A stretch of DNA of 64,000 nt from NCBI RefSeq assembly GCF_036013975.1, contig NZ_CP107904.1, positions 1,116,001-1,180,000 of the forward strand, read 5' to 3'. The notes beneath the pieces were generated by a model. That model was given only the letters and a program-made list of their open reading frames with translations. It searched no databases and was not told where the DNA came from. Within the stretch, counting starts at the first letter, position 1; each line of letters opens with the position of its first letter. The DNA comes from Kitasatospora sp. NBC_00458. GTDB lineage: Bacteria > Actinomycetota > Actinomycetes > Streptomycetales > Streptomycetaceae. The translations under genes and the position numbers were made by a program. Positions 26,166-32,972 of this stretch are shown piece after piece.

Positions 26166-28057
26166 ACGCGCTGTCGGAACTCATGGCGGTCTTCTTCGAC
26201 CTGCTCGTCCCGCTGGTCCGCTTCCTCGCCCGCCTCGCGGTCTCCCTGGTGCTCGCCCCGCTGGTCGCGGCCGCCCGTGCGCTGCGGCTGCTGGACCAGC
26301 TGGTCCGGTCGTACGGCCGCGTGCTGGTGGACGTGCTGCGGCGGCGCGACCCGCAGTACCAGACGCTCCCGCTGCCCCGCCCCCAGGACGAGCCGCAACC
26401 AGCCCACCGCACCTACGCCTTCGGCCCCGCCCGGCGCGACCTGCGGCTGGTCGCCGCCCACGGCCCGCGGACCCACCGCCGGCTGACGGCCGACGCCCTG
26501 CGCACCGTCACCGACGGGCTGCGGGCCGACCGCGACGTCCTGCTCGCCCTGGCGGGCTACACCGGTGTGCTGGCCGCCGTCCTGGCCGCGCTGCCGCTGG
26601 TCGCCGCCGCGCTGCTGGCACACGCCCTGCTGGTGCTGCTCCTGCGGGCCGGCGGCGGGCTCGCCGTGCTCGTCCTCACCGGCCTCGACCAGCCGGCCGT
26701 CACCGCCCGGCGGCTGCGCCAGGGGGTGCTCTGCCCGCACTGCTTCGAGCGGGTGCGGCGGCCCGAGTACGAGTGCTCCCGCGCCGCCTGCCGGCGGCGC
26801 CACAGCGACCTGCGGCCCGGCCGGTACGGTGTGCTGCGCCGCCGCTGCCAGTGCGACGAGCGGCTGCCCACCACCCTGCTGACCGGCCGTTACCGGCTGC
26901 CCGGGTACTGCACCCACGGGCACTGCGGGCGGCTGCTGAGCACCGAGACCGGGCGGCTCGCCGAGCACGCGCTGCCGCTCGTCGGCGGCCGGGCCGCCGG
27001 CAAGACCCAGCTGATGGCCGCGATGCTCGCCGTCCTGCGGCGGACCGACCCGGACGGGCGGGCGCACGCCCGGTTCGCCGACGAGGAGACGGCGGAGCGC
27101 TACCGGCTGCAGCGCGAGGTGCTGGAGATCCGCGGCCACCCCCGGAGCACACCGCGGACCAGACACCGGGCCCACTCCGTGCTGCTGGACCGCGCGCGGC
27201 CCCCGCGGCTGCTGCACCTCTTCGACACCGCCGGCGAACACTTCGTCAGCCGCGAGGACGCCGACGCGCTCCGGTACGCCCGGGCGGCCCGGACCTTCCT
27301 GTTCGTCCTCGACCCGCTCGCCGTCCCCGGCTTCTGGGACCTCCTGGACGCCGGGCAGCGCGCCCGGCTGGACCGCACGCTCGCCTCCAGCGTCGATCCG
27401 CAGACCGTCTTCGGCCAGGCGGCCACCGCGATCGCGGCGATGGGAGTCCCGCTGCACCGCTCGCGGCTGGCCGTCGCGATCAGCAAGACGGACCTGCTGG
27501 ACGAGGTGCGGCTGCTCGACGAACTGCCGGACGCCCCGGCGGCCGGCCGGGGCCGACGCCGGGTCCGGGGCCCGCGCCGCGGAGGCCGGACGCCCCGCGG
27601 CGGGGCCGTCCCGGCCGGTCCCGGCGGCGCTCGGGACAGCGACCGCGCCGCGCAGTGGCTCAGGGCGGAACTCGGGCTGGGCAACCTGGTCCAGGCGATG
27701 CACAACGAGTTCGGCGAGGTGCGGTTCTTCTTCACCGCCGCCGTCCTCACCGAGGACGGGTCGGTCCACCCGAGCGTCGCCCCGCTGCTCGACTGGTGCC
27801 TCGCCGACGGCCGCCGGGCCCGCGCCCGGGCCCGCGCCGCCGCGGCCGCCGTCCGGCCGGCCGGCGCCCCGGCCGATGCCCCGACCGCCGATGCCCCGGG
27901 CCCCGACGACCCCACCGCCCACGACCCGGCCGGCGCCCCGGCCGACGGCGCCCCGACCGCCGACGATCCGAACTCCGATGCCCCGACCGGCACCGCGTCC
28001 GACCCTCCGGCGGCCACCGGCCCGGGGGAACGGCCGACCGAGCGGAGCAGCTTGTGA
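26162..28057 (+). CDS. Membrane-anchored zinc-ribbon GTPase (double-GTPase component)
   Basis: A 631-residue protein. Hydrophobic segments are at about 8-45 and 130-180, so it should sit in the membrane. A Cys/His-rich module follows (CPHCFERV, ECSRAAC, CQCDE, YCTHGHCG, about 185-260), then a GTPase domain with G1 VGGRAAGKTQLM, G3 LFDTAGEHF and G4-like AISKTDLLDE, interrupted by an Arg/Gly-rich insert. The C-terminus (about 575-631) is a low-complexity A-P-D-A tail. It is the membrane partner of the soluble GTPase two genes upstream; together they suggest signalling at, or attack on, the membrane. It is the last gene of the tightly packed run. Confidence 0.86.
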   Translation: MNALSELMAVFFDLLVPLVRFLARLAVSLVLAPLVAAARALRLLDQLVRSYGRVLVDVLRRRDPQYQTLPLPRPQDEPQPAHRTYAFGPARRDLRLVAAHGPRTHRRLTADALRTVTDGLRADRDVLLALAGYTGVLAAVLAALPLVAAALLAHALLVLLLRAGGGLAVLVLTGLDQPAVTARRLRQGVLCPHCFERVRRPEYECSRAACRRRHSDLRPGRYGVLRRRCQCDERLPTTLLTGRYRLPGYCTHGHCGRLLSTETGRLAEHALPLVGGRAAGKTQLMAAMLAVLRRTDPDGRAHARFADEETAERYRLQREVLEIRGHPRSTPRTRHRAHSVLLDRARPPRLLHLFDTAGEHFVSREDADALRYARAARTFLFVLDPLAVPGFWDLLDAGQRARLDRTLASSVDPQTVFGQAATAIAAMGVPLHRSRLAVAISKTDLLDEVRLLDELPDAPAAGRGRRRVRGPRRGGRTPRGGAVPAGPGGARDSDRAAQWLRAELGLGNLVQAMHNEFGEVRFFFTAAVLTEDGSVHPSVAPLLDWCLADGRRARARARAAAAAVRPAGAPADAPTADAPGPDDPTAHDPAGAPADGAPTADDPNSDAPTGTASDPPAATGPGERPTERSSL

Positions 28058-28087
28058 ACACCCCTCCTCCGTGCCATCGTTGGGGCC

Positions 28088-29224
28088 ATGTCGAACCCTC
28101 CCGGCGACGGTCCACCGGACTTCGACCACGACGCGGTGCTCGCCGAGCTGCGTGCCGTCCGGCGGGCGGGCCCGGTCCGGCTCCGTGAACTCCGCCTCCC
28201 CCTGCTCGGCGCCCTGGCCGAGGCCCCCGGGGCACGCCACCCGCGCACCGTCGAGGACCTGCTGCGCCGGGCGGTCGCCGGACTCGACGCGGGCACCCTC
28301 CAGGAGGCCGCCCGGCACACCCTCGGCCTCGCCCCCGGCACCACCGACTCCCCCGCCGCCGACCGCCGCAAACGCGCCGCCGCCGTCTACGGGGTGAGCG
28401 TCGAACGGTTCCGCCGGCACCACGAACTCCTGCTCCTGGCCGCCGTCGTGGACGAGATCGGCCGGCTCGCCGGACAGCCCGCCGGGGCGCCGTCCGCCGA
28501 CGGGCCCGCCCGGACCGCCGGGCCGGTCCACCCGGTGCCCGCCGCCGAGCACCAGCTGCTGCGGGTGCCGGTCCGCGACCGGACCGTCGCGGTGCACCTG
28601 CACACCCACTCGGTCGACCTGCTGCGGGACGTGGACGTCGTCGTCTCGCCCAGCAACGTCTACCTGGCGCTCGCCGAGGCCTACAAGAACTCGGTGTCCG
28701 CCGTACTGCGCCGGGCCGGTGCGGTACGCGGGCCGACCGGCGACCTCATCGAGGACCGGATCTCCACCGAACTGCGCCAGTGGCTCGACCAGTACCGCAG
28801 TTTCGGCCGCCCGGTGCTCGCATCCACGGTCGCCCCCACCGGCGCCGGCGCGCTCGAACGGCAGGGCCTGCGCCGGATCTACCACGCCGCCGTCGCCGTC
28901 CCCCGCCCCGGCACCAACGACTACGACGTCCTGCCCGCCGACGTCACCCGCGCCGTCACCCGCGCGCTCGCCCTGCTCGCCGAGGAGCACGGCGCCTTCG
29001 ACCCGCCGCTCCGCTCGATCTGCTTCCCCCTCCTCGGGGCCGGGCGGGGCGGACTGCCGCCCGAGGCGAGCATCGCCGCCGTGTGGGCCGCCGTGGAGGC
29101 CGAACTCTCCCGCGGCGCACCCTGGGAGATCCACCTCGTGGTCCGCGATCCGGCCCGCGCCCGCACGGTCGCCCGCCACCTCCTCACCCCCCACGGCCTG
29201 CCGCTCCAGCCGGCCGCCTCCTGA
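28088..29224 (+). CDS. Macro-domain-like protein
   Basis: A 378-residue protein. The first about 170 residues are helical and unassigned. The C-terminal half has macro-domain features: VDVVVSPSNVYLALAEAYKN (the usual VNAAN-type strand and turn), then SICFPLLGAGRGGLPPE, like the ADP-ribose-binding G-x-G loop, and a final strand (EIHLVVRDP). Macro domains bind or remove ADP-ribose, which fits an operon that carries a RES NAD-targeting enzyme. The start lies 30 bp after the membrane GTPase gene, so it may be in the operon or have its own promoter. The fold is inferred from motifs. Catalytic ability cannot be judged. Confidence 0.72.
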   Translation: MSNPPGDGPPDFDHDAVLAELRAVRRAGPVRLRELRLPLLGALAEAPGARHPRTVEDLLRRAVAGLDAGTLQEAARHTLGLAPGTTDSPAADRRKRAAAVYGVSVERFRRHHELLLLAAVVDEIGRLAGQPAGAPSADGPARTAGPVHPVPAAEHQLLRVPVRDRTVAVHLHTHSVDLLRDVDVVVSPSNVYLALAEAYKNSVSAVLRRAGAVRGPTGDLIEDRISTELRQWLDQYRSFGRPVLASTVAPTGAGALERQGLRRIYHAAVAVPRPGTNDYDVLPADVTRAVTRALALLAEEHGAFDPPLRSICFPLLGAGRGGLPPEASIAAVWAAVEAELSRGAPWEIHLVVRDPARARTVARHLLTPHGLPLQPAAS

Positions 29225-29280
29225 CCCTCCCGACCCTCCCGGCTCCCCCGCCCTCGCCCGTCCCCGGGCGGCCCCGGGCG

Positions 29281-29293
29281 GCCCCGCCGGGGC
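29281..29293 (+). terminator. Weak GC hairpin after the macro-domain gene
   Basis: GCCCC-gcc-GGGGC, a 5-bp stem with a 3-base loop, in a C-rich stretch 57 bp after the macro-domain stop. It is a possible end of the long operon transcript. There is no T-tract, and such small GC stems are common by chance here. Confidence 0.3.
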
Positions 29294-29387
29294 GCCGCGG
29301 ACCGGCGGGAAGCCCTCCGCGTTCGGCAGGCCTCCGTATGCGAGAACGTCATGGAACGGCCTCCAATCGGTTACGAGAAGCGCCTCA

Positions 29388-29421
29388 TTGACGTGTCATG
29401 CTCCCGGTAACACCACGTCAA
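29388..29421. promoter_or_regulatory. TTGACGTG...CACGTCAA inverted repeat before the nuclease gene
   Basis: Perfect 8-bp arms, TTGACGTG (29388-29395) and CACGTCAA (29414-29421), separated by 18 bp, lie 75 bp upstream of the secreted nuclease start. The left arm also resembles a -35 hexamer. It is a candidate operator or promoter element; no matching regulator is known to me. Confidence 0.4.
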
Positions 29422-29495
29422 CACGCGTAGACCGCGGCCCGGCCCTCCCCGGCCCGCGCGGCCCGGCTCGCGTCGTCCGGGAAGGACAGCCCCTC

Positions 29496-30296
29496 ATGTC
29501 CGTTGCACAGATACGCAGATGGAAGGCGCTGGCGGCCGCCGCCACCGTCCTCGTCGGCCTCGCCCTCCCCGCGGTCTCCGCCCCTGCCGCGAGCGCCGCC
29601 GCCGGCCCGTACGACGGCACGTACTACAAGAACGCGATCGGCAAGTCCGGCCCGGGCCTCAAGGCCGCGCTGCACACCATCATCGGCACCGGCCAGACCA
29701 GGATCTCCTACGACGCGGTCTGGAACGCCCTGAAGGTCCTCGACCAGGACCCGAACAACACCGCCAACGTGGTCCTGCTGTACAGCGGCACCTCGCGCTC
29801 CAAGTCCCTCAACGGCGGCAACGTCGGCAACTGGAACCGCGAGCACGTCTGGGCCCAGTCGCACGGCGACTTCGGCACCTCCCCCGGCCCCGGCACCGAC
29901 CTGCACCACCTGCGCGCCGCCGACGTCCAGGTCAACGGCACCCGCGGCAACAAGGACTTCGACAAGGGCGGCAGCCCCGTCAGCGGCGCGCCCGGCAGCT
30001 ACACGGACGCCGACTCCTTCGAGCCGCGCGACGCCGACAAGGGCGACGTCGCCCGCATGATCCTCTACATGGCCGTCCGCTACGAGGGCGACGACTCCTG
30101 GCCGGACCTGGAGCCCAACGACTCGGTCAACGGCAGCACCCGCTTCCACGGCCGGCTCTCCGTGCTGAAGCAGTGGAACGAGCAGGACCCGCCCAGCGAC
30201 TTCGAGAAGCGCCGCAACCAGATCGTCTTCGACACCTACCAGAAGAACCGGAACCCGTTCATCGACCACCCGGAGTGGGTCGCGGCGATCTGGTAG
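29496..30296 (+). CDS. Secreted endonuclease I (EndA/NucM family)
   Basis: A 266-residue extracellular nuclease. Residues 1-36 are a signal peptide (RRWKALAAAATVLVGLALP, then an APAASAAA cleavage region). The mature part carries the family's beta-beta-alpha metal motif: NWNREHVWAQSHG and DLHHLRAAD, plus NGTRGNKDFD and the FEKRRN...IVFDTYQKNRNPFIDHPEW end typical of bacterial endonuclease I. It would degrade DNA (and possibly RNA) outside the cell. The ATG at 29496 follows GGAAGGACAG, an adequate ribosome site. It stands alone and ends 99 bp before a strong terminator. Confidence 0.93.
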   Translation: MSVAQIRRWKALAAAATVLVGLALPAVSAPAASAAAGPYDGTYYKNAIGKSGPGLKAALHTIIGTGQTRISYDAVWNALKVLDQDPNNTANVVLLYSGTSRSKSLNGGNVGNWNREHVWAQSHGDFGTSPGPGTDLHHLRAADVQVNGTRGNKDFDKGGSPVSGAPGSYTDADSFEPRDADKGDVARMILYMAVRYEGDDSWPDLEPNDSVNGSTRFHGRLSVLKQWNEQDPPSDFEKRRNQIVFDTYQKNRNPFIDHPEWVAAIW

Positions 30297-30395
30297 TCCA
30301 CCGGATCGGCCGCAGCGGGGCCGAGCAGGCCCGAGCGGGGCTCACCGCCGCGCTCACCGCCCTCGCGGTGCGCCGGTGCTCCAGTACGCCGGTGA

Positions 30396-30439
30396 CCCCG
30401 CGGTTCCCCGGGCGCCGAGGCGTCCGGGGAACCGCGGGG
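30396..30439. terminator. Strong bidirectional terminator between convergent genes
   Basis: A perfect 16-bp stem: arm 30396-30411 (CCCCGCGGTTCCCCGG) pairs with 30424-30439, with a 12-base loop able to extend the stem slightly. It lies between the endonuclease gene (plus) and the repeat-containing secreted protein gene (minus), 50 bp from the latter's stop, and can serve both. Confidence 0.8.
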
Positions 30440-30489
30440 CGGGGCGGCCGGACCCGGAGTGCTGCTCGCCCCGGGCCCGGCCGGCGGGA

Positions 30490-31602
30490 TCAGACCACCG
30501 AGGTGTACGCGGTGAAGAACCGGCCCGGGACCGGGGAGCCCCCGCCGTTGAAGCAGATGGTGTACAGGCTCACCGTCCCCGAGGTGCGGTTCCACGGCAG
30601 CGCCAGGCCGCACCAGTCCGGGCCGGGCCCGAACGCGGTGACGTGCGCGGTGTCCGAGGGGACGCCCACGTTCGGGAGCGTGACGGTGTAGGGCACCGAG
30701 CCGGCGAGCGTGTTGGCCGGGCCGGTGGAGTTGAAGTTGCCGCCGGGCGGCAGGCCGCCGTTGAACCACAGGTAGCCGAACCGGTTCGGCGGGAACGCCG
30801 GCCCGTGCACCGCGCGCTTCAGCGAGTAGCTCAGCGTCCACCGCGTGTCGTACGGGGCGTTGGCCGCGTTGAAGCAGGCGACCACGACGGTCTGGCCGGT
30901 CGCCGAGGGCGCCCAGTCGGCCACCTTGCAGCGCGCGCCCTGGGCCGCGTCGACGGCGGTGACCTCGATGTTCCCGTCGTAGGAGGAGGAGCCCAGGCCG
31001 GGGAGCCAGGCCTTCCAGATCCCGGAGCCGCTGCCGCCCCAGCTCGACGTGTTGACCGCCCCGGTGGAGTTGTACTGGGTCAGCACCGAGCCGGTGGAGT
31101 TGGAGTAGAGGTAGCCGTAGCCGCCGCCGGGCGGGGCGGGCGTCCCGCTGCTGGTGGTGTACAGCACGGTGAAGAGGGTGTTGGCGGGCGCGCCGCCGGG
31201 CTTGTAGCAGGCCACCGCGACGTCCTGGCCGGTGCCGGCCGGGCCCCAGCCCTTGATCTGGCACCAGTTGCCGGTGCGGCCGACCGCGGTGGCGTGGGCG
31301 ATGCCGCCGGAGCTCGCGATCAGCGGGAAGTGCACGAGGTAGGAGCCGACGCCGGTCTGGTCCACCTTCACCGGGTTGGTGGCCGGCGAGGGCCAGCTGC
31401 CCCACTGCCGGGTGGTGTCCGGGACGTAGCCGAGCGGCGGCGTCGGGTTGTCGAGGAACGCGAAGCCCCAGCGGTCGGGCACCGCCGCGGCGGCGCCGCC
31501 GGCCCCCGGGAGGCTGACGCCCACCAGTGCGGCCAGCAGGGCGAGGACGAGCAGGGCGGCGCGAACGGGTCTGACCCGCGGCGCGCGGGTGTCGACGTGC
31601 AT
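30490..31602 (-). CDS. Secreted protein of three internal repeats
   Basis: A 370-residue exported protein, not recognised as a named family. Residues 1-39 are a signal peptide (VRAALLVLALLAALVGVSLP, cut after AGGAAAA). The rest is three divergent repeats of about 105-115 residues. Each begins with an aromatic-rich strand (RWGFAFLDNPT, GYGYLYSNSTGS, RFGYLWFNGG), passes a conserved Cys (WCQIKGW, RCKVADW, WCGLALPW) and ends with V..CF/CY and an aromatic strand. Paired cysteines suggest one disulfide per repeat in a beta fold. Probable role: a cell-surface or secreted binding protein. The ATG at 31602 is chosen to give a clean signal peptide; upstream in-frame codons lack one. Confidence 0.8.
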   Translation of the reverse strand: MHVDTRAPRVRPVRAALLVLALLAALVGVSLPGAGGAAAAVPDRWGFAFLDNPTPPLGYVPDTTRQWGSWPSPATNPVKVDQTGVGSYLVHFPLIASSGGIAHATAVGRTGNWCQIKGWGPAGTGQDVAVACYKPGGAPANTLFTVLYTTSSGTPAPPGGGYGYLYSNSTGSVLTQYNSTGAVNTSSWGGSGSGIWKAWLPGLGSSSYDGNIEVTAVDAAQGARCKVADWAPSATGQTVVVACFNAANAPYDTRWTLSYSLKRAVHGPAFPPNRFGYLWFNGGLPPGGNFNSTGPANTLAGSVPYTVTLPNVGVPSDTAHVTAFGPGPDWCGLALPWNRTSGTVSLYTICFNGGGSPVPGRFFTAYTSVV

Positions 31603-32360
31603 GGGTGTACCCCCAGGGTGGTGAGGAAGGACGGGCGGCCTGCGCGGTGCTGCCTGCACTGCGGGCCCGCTCCCGGTCGCCGGGTCGGGCTCCGGCCGAC
31701 GGGACGTCCGGCCCACGGGGCCCGGCGGTGCCCGGCGTCGGCCGGCAGTGTCGGGGGTCAGGCCCGACGGCGCTCACATCGTAGGGTCGCGCCATCCGGC
31801 GGCACAGGCCTCCGGCATGGGCCGACGGGTGCGTTGTCGGCCGATCCCGGCCCCGGCCCGGGCGCCCCTCCGGCGCCACCGGTCCCCGTGGCCCCACCGG
31901 CCACCGCGGCGCGCCGGAGCCGGCCGGCTCCGGAGCCGGTGCCCCGGCGCCCGGCCGCCCCAGTGGTACCGGCGCGCCTCCTGCGTCCCGCCCGTGCACG
32001 GCCGCAGCGGCGGCGCGCGGCGGCCGGGCGGTGGCCGGAAGCAGCCGGCCGTGGACGGGCTCCGGGGGGTCCCGGCGGGGGCGGGCGGAGTCGGACGAGG
32101 TGTGCGCGAGGCGTGCGCGGGATGTGGGGGTGCACGACGGGATCACGGGCGGGGACGGCCGGTTCGGCGCTTCCTCCGCGGAGCCGTTCGGGCCCGCCGG
32201 GCCCGCCGGCCGCCGGACCGTGGACGCCCGGCTCGTCCCGGGGCCCCGGCCGCCCCACGGACGTCCTGCTGCTCCGGCCACGCTGCTCCGGGCAGAGCTG
32301 CCCCGGGCACGGACGAGGGCCCCGGCGACGCCGCCGGGGCCCTCCGCGCGAACCGTCCGG
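31603..32360. other. Gene-poor stretch with 20-bp palindrome
   Basis: About 760 bp with no supported gene; open frames here have Arg/Pro/Gly-rich translations without domain character. It must hold the promoter of the repeat-protein gene and the terminator of the small membrane protein gene. It also contains a perfect 20-bp palindrome, CCGGAGCCGGCCGGCTCCGG (31914-31933), of unknown meaning. Confidence 0.5.
32315..32344 (-). terminator. Terminator after the small membrane protein gene
   Basis: A perfect 12-bp stem, GAGGGCCCCGGC (32315-32326) with GCCGGGGCCCTC (32333-32344), and a 6-base loop. It lies 17 bp beyond the stop of the minus-strand gene at 32361. It lacks a T-run, as usual in actinomycetes. 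Confidence 0.72.
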
Positions 32361-32768
32361 TCAGGCCCTCGCGTCCGTGCCGGCGGGCGGCTGGTCGGTG
32401 GGCGGCTGCGGCGGGGCCGGGTAGGGCCCGCCCATGTACACCAACTGCTGCGGCCGGGGCGTGACGAGGGCTCCGGCGACGATCAGCCCGAGTCCGGTCA
32501 GGTGGAACGGCAGGGAGAGCAGGGTCGGGGCGTTGACCGCCGCGACGATCCCGTACTCGTCGTAGATGTCCTCCATCGCGAAGCCCACCAGCACCGAGAC
32601 GAGGATCGGACTCACCGCCGTGACCAGGCAACCGATCATCGCCAGGCGGGCGTTGCGCCCCCTGCGGCGCAGGAAGGTGGCGGCCACCACGGCGCCGGCC
32701 AGCGGGACGAGGACGTTCACGGCACCCAGGATGATGCTGATCGTCCTGGCCGTCTCGTAGTCAGTCAC
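32361..32768 (-). CDS. Small membrane protein, function unknown
   Basis: A 135-residue protein with three hydrophobic segments (ISIILGAVNVLVPLAGAVVAAT; LAMIGCLVTAVSPILVSVLVG; SLPFHLTGLGLIVAGALV) and a Pro-rich cytoplasmic-type tail. No recognised family. The start is a GTG preceded by GGAG at a slightly short distance. It forms a single-gene unit between the NRPS cluster end and a clear terminator. Membrane topology is inferred from hydrophobicity alone. Confidence 0.7.
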   Translation of the reverse strand: MTDYETARTISIILGAVNVLVPLAGAVVAATFLRRRGRNARLAMIGCLVTAVSPILVSVLVGFAMEDIYDEYGIVAAVNAPTLLSLPFHLTGLGLIVAGALVTPRPQQLVYMGGPYPAPPQPPTDQPPAGTDARA

Positions 32769-32875
32769 AGAACTCCATCACGTGTCGGAACCTGCGGGCC
32801 GGGACGAGCACCGCAGGGCGCGAGGACAGCGGTCCGGACGGACCGGGTGCAGCCGGATCCCCTGCGGAGCCCCGA

Positions 32876-32895
32876 CCGTCCCCTCCGAAGGACGG
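32876..32895 (-). terminator. Possible terminator of the NRPS operon
   Basis: CCGTCC (32876-32881) and GGACGG (32890-32895) form a 6-bp stem with an 8-base loop, 78 bp beyond the stop of the last NRPS-cluster gene. A second small stem (CGGTCC/GGACCG, 32830-32845) follows. Either could end the transcript; both are weak. Confidence 0.35.
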
Positions 32896-32972
32896 CCGGA
32901 CCGGGACGCCCGGTTCCCCCGGTCACGGATCCCGGCGGCCCGTGACCCGCCGTCACACCGCGGGCCCCGCCG

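Noticed and set aside
31748..32464. Open frames in both directions in the 31.6-32.4 kb gap
   Set aside because: Translations are Arg/Pro/Gly-rich with no motif, no ribosome site and no wobble pattern of a real gene.
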